A DNA stretch of 64,000 bases from Bacteroidota bacterium (lineage in GTDB: Bacteria; Bacteroidota; Bacteroidia; Bacteroidales; VadinHA17): positions 1 through 64,000 of the forward strand of contig JADKBL010000019.1 in the NCBI GenBank assembly GCA_016718875.1. Reading direction: 5' to 3'. The notes under the pieces are model-generated. The model did not search any database and had not been told where the DNA came from. It saw only the letters and a program-made list of their open reading frames with translations. Of this stretch, positions 53,174-62,127 are shown in pieces; within the stretch, counting starts at the first letter, position 1; each line of letters begins with the position of its first letter. The position numbers and the translations under genes are program-made.

Positions 53174-54313
53174 TTAATAATTTAACAGCCAGGCTGAGCC
53201 GTTATAGATCATTTCATAGATATTAACATTCTGATTGTAAAGAAGTGACCTGGAATCCTTCAAAAAACTCTTCATTTTGTCGTATTGAACAGAATCACGG
53301 AAAAAGTATGCCTTGTTTTCATATTCAGAGCATGGTATCACATAAAACCTTTTCCTGTATTTTTCTATTGGGGAATATACCCATGTAAGATAATAGTCCG
53401 CATCAGTTATCACTACATCATTACCTGTTTTTGTAATCTCAATCCTGGCCATTGCGCCACCTCTGGTTTTGAGCTTTTGCTGATTCGAAATAAAATTGCC
53501 GAGCGAATAGACTGCCACTTTACCTTTCCGGTTGTAAGAATTTCTTGTCAGTATCATTTTTTGCAAAACATGAGGATGTGATCCGATAATAATATCTGCA
53601 CCCTTTTCAAATAAAAAATCGGTAAGGTCATATTGTGATTTTGAAGGAATAGTCTCATATTCATTGCCCCAATGAAGAAAGACTATAACTATATCAGCTT
53701 TTTTGGCGGATGCTTTTTCTATATCCTTTGCAATTGTTTCTCTGTCAATAGTATTGATGACAGCAGGATTTTTAACTTTTATCCCGTTTGTTCCATAGGT
53801 ATAATTCAGCAAAGCCAGAGTAATACCATTCTTATCAAGTAATAGGGGATATTCCTTTTCTTTTTCGCCTATATCAGTGAATGTTCCGGTATGTTTAATT
53901 CCAAGGCTGTCCAGAATATGAATTGTCTTAATAATACCTGAAGACCTTCTGTCGGCTGCATGATTGTTGGCAGTTACCATGCAGTCAATACCGGCATTTT
54001 TACAGGCTGCTGCAAGGGCAGATGGTGAGTTGAAACCCGGATATCCGGAGTAGGGCGGGCCTGCAAGTGTAACTTCCAGGTTGGCAATTGCAATATCTGC
54101 TTCGTCAATAACTTCTTTTATATATGTGAAAACTGTATCATAATCATAAATGTGTTTTACACGATCCTCCGCTGACCATATCTGTTCAATATGTCCCATA
54201 ATATCACCCATGAAAAGAAGTGTCAGCCGGCTTGAATTGGCAGGCTGACCCTGGCAGTATAATGACAGGAGGAGTGGAAACAGAATAAGCAGGCGTGATT
54301 TTCCCAGCGACAT
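53174..54313 (-). CDS. CapA-family protein (poly-gamma-glutamate synthesis type metallophosphoesterase fold)
   Basis: 379 residues. An N-terminal hydrophobic export signal (LLILFPLLLSLYCQG) precedes the CapA domain: LLFMGDIMGH, NLEVTLAG, TANNHAADRRSSG, VFLHWGNEYE and GADIIIGSHPHVLQ line the calcineurin-like metal site. The last 60 residues are not conserved-looking. In capsule operons CapA helps polymerise or anchor poly-gamma-glutamate. No capBC genes are present here, so this lone copy has an unknown role at the cell surface. Confidence 0.88.
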   Translation of the reverse strand: MSLGKSRLLILFPLLLSLYCQGQPANSSRLTLLFMGDIMGHIEQIWSAEDRVKHIYDYDTVFTYIKEVIDEADIAIANLEVTLAGPPYSGYPGFNSPSALAAACKNAGIDCMVTANNHAADRRSSGIIKTIHILDSLGIKHTGTFTDIGEKEKEYPLLLDKNGITLALLNYTYGTNGIKVKNPAVINTIDRETIAKDIEKASAKKADIVIVFLHWGNEYETIPSKSQYDLTDFLFEKGADIIIGSHPHVLQKMILTRNSYNRKGKVAVYSLGNFISNQQKLKTRGGAMARIEITKTGNDVVITDADYYLTWVYSPIEKYRKRFYVIPCSEYENKAYFFRDSVQYDKMKSFLKDSRSLLYNQNVNIYEMIYNGSAWLLNY

Positions 54314-54373
54314 CGGTAGCTTTTTTGATTTAAGCGAATATCAGACGATGATGAAAGTAAAGATACATTTATT

Positions 54374-54381
54374 TACTTTTG
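54374..54381 (+). promoter_or_regulatory. -7 element before the DUF3810 gene
   Basis: TACTTTTG, with the same following GCGG as before rsfS. No good -33 box. The predicted leader is about 22 nt. Confidence 0.35.
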
Positions 54382-54409
54382 CGGATTCACAGCAAGGCAG
54401 GAATCTGAT

Positions 54410-55480
54410 ATGGATGCAAAAAAAGGGAAAGCAAAATTATTTAAACAGGCATGGCCATTTATTGTTGCGGCAGTTTTTTTCTTAATTGTCAGGATAGCAA
54501 TAAAGAATCCTGCAGCTGTTGAAGAGTATTATTCAGACAGCTTTTATCTTCATTTTGCCAGAGCTATGTCTTCATTCAGCATGATTGTCCCGTTTTCAAT
54601 GTGGGATATCTTCTGGTTGCTGGCTATTACTTCCCTCCTGGTTTGCATCGTGCTTGTAATTGTAAAAAGGCTTAGGCTTCTGACTTTTCTTCTGAGAATT
54701 GGTCAGATAGTGGCGCTTTTGTATGCTTATTTTTATCTCTCATGGGGCTTCAATTATTTCCGTCCGGCGATTGAAAAAAGGATAGGCCTTGAGATTAAGA
54801 GTGTTGACGCGAAACTTTTCAGATCGGTGCTTGATTCTGTTATTGTTAGGGTAAACAACAACTACATTGTTGTTAAGCATGATGACTACAGTGATATAGA
54901 TTTTCTGGTAGAGGATTCATATTCAAAGAATTCAGTCATTCTCGATCTCAATTATCCGAATGGACACAGGCGTCCGAAGAAAATGGTCTTCAGCAATCTT
55001 ATTTCAAAGTTCGGGATAAGCGGTTATTTCGGACCTTTTTTCAATGAGATAAACCTTAACCGGAGAATACTTCCGATGGATTATCCATTCCTTCTTGCTC
55101 ATGAGAAAGCTCACCAGTTTGGTGTTTCAGGTGAATCAGAAGCAAACCTTACGGCATTTGTAGTTTGTACATTATCAGATGATAAGAGGCTTAACTATTC
55201 AGGATACCTGGCTCTTCTGCTTTACTTTCTGGAAGATGCCCAGTATTTCAGCGACTACAATGATTTTTTAAAGAAACTTGATAAGAAGGTACTTGAAGAT
55301 ATTCAGTTCAGGCAGCAGTACTATTTCGGTTTACAGAACGAAGCCATGGAACAGGTCCATGAATCAGTTTATGATGCTTACCTGAAGTCGAATCATGTGG
55401 CTCACGGGATAGAAAATTATAATGATGTTGTTGAACTTGCTATCAGCTGGCTTGGTCAGAAGTCAGAATTATCTCAATAA
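54410..55480 (+). CDS. DUF3810 membrane protein with zinc-protease-like motif
   Basis: 356 residues. Three N-terminal spans (about 14-33, 60-85, 92-115) precede a soluble domain holding H231-E-K-A-H235 followed by GVSGESEANL, an HExxH plus downstream Glu arrangement like gluzincin peptidases. Members are common in Bacteroidota and Firmicutes and are annotated only as DUF3810. The soluble domain probably faces the periplasm. No substrate is suggested by the neighbours, CapA (divergent) and Kup. Confidence 0.85.
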   Translation: MDAKKGKAKLFKQAWPFIVAAVFFLIVRIAIKNPAAVEEYYSDSFYLHFARAMSSFSMIVPFSMWDIFWLLAITSLLVCIVLVIVKRLRLLTFLLRIGQIVALLYAYFYLSWGFNYFRPAIEKRIGLEIKSVDAKLFRSVLDSVIVRVNNNYIVVKHDDYSDIDFLVEDSYSKNSVILDLNYPNGHRRPKKMVFSNLISKFGISGYFGPFFNEINLNRRILPMDYPFLLAHEKAHQFGVSGESEANLTAFVVCTLSDDKRLNYSGYLALLLYFLEDAQYFSDYNDFLKKLDKKVLEDIQFRQQYYFGLQNEAMEQVHESVYDAYLKSNHVAHGIENYNDVVELAISWLGQKSELSQ

Positions 55481-55564
55481 CACTGTCTTCAGGATTGGTA
55501 AATTTTACTAACTTTCACTGTTTTAGTCAATTTTAAGAGTTTTCGTAAGGAGAAATTTTACAAG

Positions 55565-57511
55565 ATGGGAGGAAATGGAAAACACCTGAATATTGGAAAG
55601 CTCTCAGCTGCAGGTGTATTGGTAACACTTGGAATTGTATTTGGTGATCTCGGGACAAGCCCTTTGTATGTGATGAAGGCCATTGTTAAAGGCGGTGCCG
55701 AGTTTAACGAGCTTTTAATCTATGGATCATTATCATGTATATTCTGGACATTAACTCTCCAGACAACTACAAAATATATCATAATTGCTCTCAGGGTTGA
55801 CAATAAGGGTGAAGGCGGGATTCTTTCCCTTTTTGCCCTTATGCGGCGTAAAACTTCCTGGGCTGCCCTGCTTACCATGATGGGAGGCGCAGCATTACTG
55901 GCAGACGGGGTGATTACTCCGGCTATTACAGTTACATCATCAGTTGAAGGTCTGAAAATGCTGAATCCTGATATTCCAATAGTTCCGATTGTACTTTTAA
56001 TTTTTGGAATTCTATTTTTCATTCAGCAATTCGGTTCAGCAAAAGTTGGCAGTTCGTTCGGACCGATCATGGTTATATGGTTCCTGATTCTTGGTATTAT
56101 CGGAATTTCGCACCTGGTTTATAATCCGGGTATCCTGAAAGCAGTAAATCCTGTTTATGCTGCCCGTCTCCTTGGTGAGTACCCTGGCGGTTTCATTCTT
56201 CTTGGAGCTGTTTTCCTGTGTACCACCGGAGCAGAAGCTCTTTATGCTGATCTTGGACACTGTGGAAGATCGAACATACAGGTTGCGTGGATCTTTGTAA
56301 AAGTCTCACTTCTGCTGAACTATTTTGGTCAGGGAGCATGGCTGCTTGCCAATGGAGTTCCTGAAGCTGATCTGAATCCTTTCTTTGCAATTATGCCAAA
56401 CTGGTTCCTGATCCCGGGAATACTGCTGGCTACAGCAGCCTCAATAATTGCCAGTCAGGCTATTATAAGCGGTTCATTTACAATAGTTAAGGAGGCTATT
56501 TCCCTTAATCTGTGGCCGAAAGTCAAAGTATTGAACCCAACACATGTCAAAGGTCAGGTTTACTTGCCTTTTGTCAACTGGTATCTGTGGTTTGCCTGCA
56601 GCCTGGTGGTTATTTTCTTCAGAGCTTCAGCAAATATGGAGGCTGCTTACGGTCTGGCTATAAACATTACAGAGATGATGACTACTTTTCTTCTGACATA
56701 TTACCTGTATCAGAAAGGAGTTAATCACAGACTGGTTCTTGTTATCTTCATGGTTTATCTGACAATTGAAAGCAGTTTTCTTATCGCAAACCTTCATAAG
56801 TTTAATGAAGGAGGCTGGTTCACTTTGCTGCTGGCATCGATCTTCTTTATTATAATGTATGGCTGGTATTTTGGCAGAAAACTCAAGAACCGGTATGTTA
56901 CATTTACAAATCTCGACAAATACATCGAACCGCTCAAGGACCTTTCGAAAGATGAGACTGTTCCTAGGACAGCCACAAACCTGGTTTATATTATCAAGGC
57001 AAATAAGCCTGACCAGGTTGAGTCGAAGGTTATTTATTCGATATTCCATAAACAGCCCAAACGTGCCGATACGTACTGGTTCTTGCATGTGGATGTTGTG
57101 GATGAACCAAACCGTTTTGAATACCAGGTTACCCAGATCATTCCGGGGATTCTGATCCGTATAGATTTTCATATGGGATTTAAGGTTGAACCAAAGATCA
57201 ATCTCTACTTTAAGGAGATCCTTGAAGACCTTGTTAATTCCGGTGAAATCAAGCTTAAGAGCAGCTATGATTCCTTGAGAAAGCATGAGCTACCTGCAGA
57301 TTTCAAGTTCGTGCTGATAGACAGGATTATGCCCCGTGATTATACGCTGTCGAACAGTGAGAATTTCACTCTTACATTACATGGATTGTCGCGACTGGTA
57401 TGCATATCCGATATAAAAGCCCTGCATCTCGACAGCTGTAACACAATTGAAGAACAGGTGCCTATTACAATCAATCAGCCTATAAGCCAGCGAATAGTAA
57501 GGGCCAGGTAA
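55565..57511 (+). CDS. kup: KUP-family potassium uptake protein
   Basis: 648 residues. Twelve spans in the first 430 residues begin with GIVFGDLGTSPLYVMKA, the family signature, and include GGEGGILSLFAL-like KGEGGILSLFALM and TTGAEALYADLGHCG. A cytoplasmic C-terminal domain of about 200 residues follows. It imports K+ with H+. AAGGAG lies 12 bases before the ATG. It ends 38 bp from a convergent operon. Confidence 0.96.
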   Translation: MGGNGKHLNIGKLSAAGVLVTLGIVFGDLGTSPLYVMKAIVKGGAEFNELLIYGSLSCIFWTLTLQTTTKYIIIALRVDNKGEGGILSLFALMRRKTSWAALLTMMGGAALLADGVITPAITVTSSVEGLKMLNPDIPIVPIVLLIFGILFFIQQFGSAKVGSSFGPIMVIWFLILGIIGISHLVYNPGILKAVNPVYAARLLGEYPGGFILLGAVFLCTTGAEALYADLGHCGRSNIQVAWIFVKVSLLLNYFGQGAWLLANGVPEADLNPFFAIMPNWFLIPGILLATAASIIASQAIISGSFTIVKEAISLNLWPKVKVLNPTHVKGQVYLPFVNWYLWFACSLVVIFFRASANMEAAYGLAINITEMMTTFLLTYYLYQKGVNHRLVLVIFMVYLTIESSFLIANLHKFNEGGWFTLLLASIFFIIMYGWYFGRKLKNRYVTFTNLDKYIEPLKDLSKDETVPRTATNLVYIIKANKPDQVESKVIYSIFHKQPKRADTYWFLHVDVVDEPNRFEYQVTQIIPGILIRIDFHMGFKVEPKINLYFKEILEDLVNSGEIKLKSSYDSLRKHELPADFKFVLIDRIMPRDYTLSNSENFTLTLHGLSRLVCISDIKALHLDSCNTIEEQVPITINQPISQRIVRAR

Positions 57512-57549
57512 CAGCCCGTCATTTAAAGGCGTGCATATGACAGAATTCC

Positions 57550-58992
57550 TTAACCCTGATTCCTTTTCCTGAGAATGTTCATTGCACAGAGGTATCCTGA
57601 ATATATTGCTCCTGAAAAACCACCTCCCGTTTTTCCCCATGCTGATGCAAAGTGAAGGTTATCAGGCAGATCTGCGGTATTAACCGGTGGCATTCCCGGA
57701 ATTCTGGCGAAACCGTAAACTGCACCCTCCGGATTGAGAGTATACCTTTTTACCGTAACAGGTGTTCCAACTTCAAAGTATTCGATTTCAGCCCTGATTC
57801 CGGGTATGTGTTTTTCAAGCCTGCTGATAAAAATACTGGCAACATCTTTCTTTTTTGCAGTGTATTCATCTTTTGTCAGCTTCTCCCAGCCTGAACAGTA
57901 GTCAATGCAGCATATTGCTCCCACACTTTTTCCTTCAGGTGCCAGGCCTGAATCAACCTGGCCATAGTCTACAAATGTGAAACTCCTGTTTTTGAAGTCA
58001 GCCTGATTGTTATTATGAATATCGGCCTGAGATGTTATGGAATTATCGAAGAAAAAAGTTGAATAATGATTATTCCCGATTGTTTTCAGGTTATGCCTGA
58101 AACCAAAATAGATCGACAAAAGAGAAGCTCCAGGTCTGAAACCACTGATAGAATTATTCAATTTTACCCTAATGTTTTCAGGCAGCAGATCAGCAATCAT
58201 TGGCATGGCGGCATTAGCAATAATCTCATTTCCAAAAGCTTCCTCTGCATCAGAATGTGCACCTGATTTTCTGAAAATAACACCAGTCAGCTTTTCATTT
58301 TCTGATGTGAATCCGGTAACGATATGATTCAGTATAACTTTGCCTCTGTGCTTTCTGATATAGGATGAAAGATAATCAGATAATTGCTGAGATCCCCCCC
58401 TGATAAAACTTGCTCCTCCATTGTAATAACTTCCCTGGGCAACAGAATAATATGCCAGTGAGAGAGAGTAAGGATCATCATGAAAGTATCCGAGATTTCC
58501 CAGCAGGACAAGTTTGAGGTCCTCATTGTCAATAACAGAATCGAGGTATTCTCCTATGCTCTGGTCTTTTGGAAGTTCATCAGCACTTTTCCTTTTTGGA
58601 CTAAGAAGCTGACTGAAGTAGGCATCAATTCCGGAAGCATCATTTGGAAATCTCTCTTTTAGCAATGCTGATGCAGCTGTGGCGTCATGCGGAATTGTTA
58701 TATCCACTCTGTCACTTACAAAGCGGTAAAACTCCGGCACTTTCAGGAATTGAATATTTCCAAAAACATCAAGCTCGGCGAAGATCCTGTTCTTCATGTC
58801 GCGGGCTGAAGGTCCGTCCATCTCATGAAGTCCCACTTCGAAAGTAAACCCCCTTCTGGTGAATGTTGTTGCGCATCCTCCCGGTTTTGTGTGCTGTTCA
58901 ATAAGTAGCACGCTTTTTCCCTCTTTGGCAAGCTTGGCTCCGGCTGTTAAACCACCCAGCCCTCCTCCGATAATAATTACATCATATTTCAT
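57550..58992 (-). CDS. CrtI/RetSat-like FAD-dependent oxidoreductase
   Basis: 480 residues from the ATG at 58992; a TTG three codons earlier is less likely. The N-terminal dinucleotide-binding fold is YDVIIIGGGLGGLTAGAKLA, followed by LIEQHTKPGGCATTFTRRGF. The C-terminal FAD block is LHFASAWGKTGGGFSGAIYS. This group covers phytoene desaturases, carotenoid isomerases and retinol saturases, which act on long apolar chains. No other carotenoid genes are nearby. It is the last gene of a minus-strand operon with an acyl-CoA ligase and a GNAT-like protein, so a lipid chain is a reasonable substrate. Confidence 0.88.
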   Translation of the reverse strand: MKYDVIIIGGGLGGLTAGAKLAKEGKSVLLIEQHTKPGGCATTFTRRGFTFEVGLHEMDGPSARDMKNRIFAELDVFGNIQFLKVPEFYRFVSDRVDITIPHDATAASALLKERFPNDASGIDAYFSQLLSPKRKSADELPKDQSIGEYLDSVIDNEDLKLVLLGNLGYFHDDPYSLSLAYYSVAQGSYYNGGASFIRGGSQQLSDYLSSYIRKHRGKVILNHIVTGFTSENEKLTGVIFRKSGAHSDAEEAFGNEIIANAAMPMIADLLPENIRVKLNNSISGFRPGASLLSIYFGFRHNLKTIGNNHYSTFFFDNSITSQADIHNNNQADFKNRSFTFVDYGQVDSGLAPEGKSVGAICCIDYCSGWEKLTKDEYTAKKKDVASIFISRLEKHIPGIRAEIEYFEVGTPVTVKRYTLNPEGAVYGFARIPGMPPVNTADLPDNLHFASAWGKTGGGFSGAIYSGYLCAMNILRKRNQG

Positions 58993-59024
58993 TTTGAGCA
59001 ATAAGTACTTCAGGCGTTCTATAT

Positions 59025-60200
59025 TCAGGCATTATCAATAACAGGTATTGGGTAGCGTTTGAATTCTTTAGTTCTGTCGAAAAGGTATCTGTATGTTATA
59101 TAGTTTTTTACAGGAACGCTGCCTACCGAGATAAAGATTTTTCTCATCTTAGGATTGAAATCGGCTACCCAGGAGAACTCAACCTCCCGGTAATGTGGTT
59201 TTCTCCTGATTACTTCATTCACTTTCAGGATGAAGGCGGATTCAATGCCATGATTCTGGTATTTTGGGATGACACCCATGAGCAAACCTTTTGCCCTTGT
59301 CATGGTTTTCATTTTTTTCAGGTAAAGGAACTTAATCATGCTGAACAGGTTCAGTTTGCCATTCATATGTTTAAGAATCTGGTTAAGATCAGGGAACATC
59401 AGATAAATTGCAATTGGTTTTCCTTCAAAATAGGCATACCAGATAAATTCCTCATCTATAATGGCTTTGGCTTTTTTCAGAACTCCTTTGATATAAGCCG
59501 GTTCAAGCGGTTTAAAGTTTTTCTTGAAAGATGCCCAGGCTTCATTAAATACAGTAGCAAAGTCTTCTGTGAATTTATCTTCTTCTTTCCATGTAAAATG
59601 CCGGAATTCATAACCGGGTTTATTTGTGACCCATTCAGCAATCTTTATGAATCTTTCTGACAATGGTTTTGTAAGATCAAGGTGAAATCCCTCCATCTTA
59701 TAATATGTCATGAAACCGTATGATTCAAATAACTCCTTGTAATACTTATGATTATAAGGCACTTCAAATGAGGGATGTGTGAATCCGTCAACAAGCAGGC
59801 CCCAGTATTTATCTGTTTCACCGAAGTTTATGGGTCCGTCCATGGCTTCCATGCCCCTTGATGCAAGCCAGTTTTTTGCTGTTTCGAAGAGGATAAATGC
59901 AGCATCCGGATCATTTATACATTCAAAAAAGCCTGTTCCGCCAGTTGGCTGTTCATAGCTGTATGCAAGGTTTCTGTCAATAAACGCAGCAATCCTTCCG
60001 ATCAGGTTATTATCTCCATCAGTCAATATCCAGCGTTCGACCTCCCCGTGTTTGTGATAGGGATTCTTTTCAGGATCAAATATCGCCTCTATCTCATTAT
60101 CGAAAGGGCACACCCATACGGGGTCATTCTTATAAATAATTTTTGCTACATCAAGGAATTGCTTCCTTGTCTTTTTGTTCTTTACCGGAATTATATTCAT
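59025..60200 (-). CDS. GNAT-like acyltransferase family protein (paralogue 2)
   Basis: 391 residues, paralogue of the 404-residue protein at 9856-11070. Shared blocks are YKNDPVWVCPFD, LIGRIAAFID, EQPTGGTGFFE, DGPINFGETDKYWGLLVDGF, EEFIWYAYFEGKPIAIYL and VEFSWVADFNPKMRKIF. The last block fits the acyl-CoA end of a GNAT fold. It starts 10 bp after the acyl-CoA ligase and ends 23 bp before the desaturase-like gene. An N- or O-acyl transfer using the ligase product is a fair hypothesis; no direct evidence of substrate. Confidence 0.75.
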   Translation of the reverse strand: MNIIPVKNKKTRKQFLDVAKIIYKNDPVWVCPFDNEIEAIFDPEKNPYHKHGEVERWILTDGDNNLIGRIAAFIDRNLAYSYEQPTGGTGFFECINDPDAAFILFETAKNWLASRGMEAMDGPINFGETDKYWGLLVDGFTHPSFEVPYNHKYYKELFESYGFMTYYKMEGFHLDLTKPLSERFIKIAEWVTNKPGYEFRHFTWKEEDKFTEDFATVFNEAWASFKKNFKPLEPAYIKGVLKKAKAIIDEEFIWYAYFEGKPIAIYLMFPDLNQILKHMNGKLNLFSMIKFLYLKKMKTMTRAKGLLMGVIPKYQNHGIESAFILKVNEVIRRKPHYREVEFSWVADFNPKMRKIFISVGSVPVKNYITYRYLFDRTKEFKRYPIPVIDNA

Positions 60201-60210
60201 CAGGGTCTTA

Positions 60211-61989
60211 TCAGTTTATTTTTACATAAACCTGTTCCAGCAGTTTCCGGTATTTCTCACTGATGTACCGGCGTCTGAGTTTCAGGGTGGGAGAGAGCTC
60301 TCCTGAAGCAGGACTCCATTCATCAGGTACCAGGCGGAACCGGTTTATTCTTTCCGGAGGACTAAGCTTCTTATTGTACTTCTCGATTTCAGAACTGAAG
60401 AATGATTGTATTTCCGGATTCCTGATAAGCTCTTCTGCATCGGAGAATCCTATTTTTCCTGATGATTTCAGTTCTTCAAAGTATTTAAAGTTGGGTGATA
60501 TAAGTGCACTTGCAAATTTTTCATGCTCTCCGACGACCATAATCTGGTCAATTATGTTTGATTCCCTGAAGATATTTTCAATCAGCTGGGGTGCAATATA
60601 CTTCCCGTTTGAAAGCTTGAAGATCTCCTTTTTCCTGTCGGTTACCATAAGGAATTTTCCCTCTTCAAGATAACCAATATCACCGGTATGAAACCAACCG
60701 TCACTGTCAAAGACTGAAGCTGTAAGTTCAGGGTCATTGTGATATCCAAGCATTACATCGGGACCCTTGCAAAGAATCTCTCCGTCATCAGCTATCTTAA
60801 CCTCAACACCTTCAATTACATATCCTACTGAACCAAGTTTAGCACCTCCCTTGAAAGTCCTGTTGATTGTGATAACAGGAGAAGTTTCCGTGAGGCCGTA
60901 CATATTTATAATTTTTATCCCTGCTGCCCAGAAAATTTTTTCAAGCCTGGGAGGCAGGCTGGCCCCTCCGCATCCTACTATTCTTACATTTCCTCCCAGT
61001 GCGGCCCTCCATTTGCTGAAGATCAGTTTGTCGGCCAGTTTTAATCTGCTTTCATAAAACCATCCGTTTTCCCCGAAAGGTTTATATTTTAATCCGAGTT
61101 TAACGGCCCAAAAGAAAATCATTTTTTTGATTCCTTTAAGTTTTTTACCTTTTGATATTATTACATCATAGAATTTTTCCAGTACTCTCGGAACAGCATC
61201 AAATCCGTCAGGTTTGATTTCCTGCATATTGGCGGCAATGCTACTCATGCTTTCAGCATAGTAAATACTTGCACCACTGTACTGTGTCTGGTAATTTCCC
61301 ATTCTGCCGCCTACATGACAAAGCGGAAGTATGCTGAGGTATTTATCAGTTGGCTTCAGATTGAATACTGAGGCTGCAGATACAAAATTTGATACAAGGT
61401 TCCTGTGCGAAAGCATAACACCTTTTGGTCTGCCGGTTGTCCCGGAAGTGTAAATGAGTGTGGCAAAGCTGTTTTCTCCAATGGATGCTTTAATGTCTTC
61501 GATCTCTTTAAGAGTTTCGGCATCTGCCGACGTACCCATATCCAGGATCTCCGACCAGTTTTTTACTGCTGCAACACTATCAAAAGTGTACACCTGTGAA
61601 GAATATCCTTCAAGATCAATTGCCTGTCGGAAGCTTTTATAATGCTTTGAATCAGAAATAAGTATCATTTTAGCCCCTGAATCCCTGATTATATGCTGAT
61701 ATTCCGAGGTGCTGAGTGATGCAAAAACAGGGACATGCACAACACCGATCATTGCCATACCCAGATCGGCAAAGTTCCATTCAGGCCGGTTTGACGAGAC
61801 TGTGATTACCTTGTCACCCTTTCTGAATCCCATCCTGTAAAGCCCCCTGCAGAAGTTATTGGAATAAGTTATATACTCCTCTGAACTGTACTTTTTCCAT
61901 TTGCCCTCATGTTTGAAACAGAGAGCATCTTCTTTCTTAAATTTCTCCGCATATCTGCTGAGCAGGTCAAAATTTCTCTGTATTTCCAT
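60211..61989 (-). CDS. long-chain acyl-CoA synthetase (AMP-forming)
   Basis: 592 residues from MEIQRNFDLLSRYAEKF at 61989. The frame is open 125 codons further upstream, but that part is Cys/Arg/His-rich and antisense to cstA, so it is not coding. The adenylate-forming P-loop is LIYTSGTTGRPKGVMLSH near 175-192, with YGLTETSPV and GWFHTGDIGYLEEGKFLMVT plus DRKKE later. Closest in layout to the FadD15/long-chain bacterial group. It activates fatty acids with ATP and CoA. First gene of a three-gene operon with tight spacing, divergent from cstA. Confidence 0.93.
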   Translation of the reverse strand: MEIQRNFDLLSRYAEKFKKEDALCFKHEGKWKKYSSEEYITYSNNFCRGLYRMGFRKGDKVITVSSNRPEWNFADLGMAMIGVVHVPVFASLSTSEYQHIIRDSGAKMILISDSKHYKSFRQAIDLEGYSSQVYTFDSVAAVKNWSEILDMGTSADAETLKEIEDIKASIGENSFATLIYTSGTTGRPKGVMLSHRNLVSNFVSAASVFNLKPTDKYLSILPLCHVGGRMGNYQTQYSGASIYYAESMSSIAANMQEIKPDGFDAVPRVLEKFYDVIISKGKKLKGIKKMIFFWAVKLGLKYKPFGENGWFYESRLKLADKLIFSKWRAALGGNVRIVGCGGASLPPRLEKIFWAAGIKIINMYGLTETSPVITINRTFKGGAKLGSVGYVIEGVEVKIADDGEILCKGPDVMLGYHNDPELTASVFDSDGWFHTGDIGYLEEGKFLMVTDRKKEIFKLSNGKYIAPQLIENIFRESNIIDQIMVVGEHEKFASALISPNFKYFEELKSSGKIGFSDAEELIRNPEIQSFFSSEIEKYNKKLSPPERINRFRLVPDEWSPASGELSPTLKLRRRYISEKYRKLLEQVYVKIN

Positions 61990-62127
61990 CTCATTCAGTT
62001 TTAACGGGTCTCTTATTATGCAATTTACTAAATATCCTGATAGATTGTTTCTGAACAAGTAGTATGGATTGCACATGAAAGAAGAAATGATTATTTTTCC
62101 GCTGCAATTACCTGAAATTCCTGTGGA

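Noticed and set aside
53174..54313. Poly-gamma-glutamate capsule operon
   Set aside because: Only the CapA-type protein is present; there is no capB, capC or similar ligase nearby.
56627..57286. 219-codon open frame on the minus strand
   Set aside because: It is antisense to kup, whose reading frame is complete and family-typical.
57550..58992. Carotenoid biosynthesis cluster
   Set aside because: No phytoene synthase, cyclase or hydroxylase is nearby, and the neighbours are lipid-type genes.
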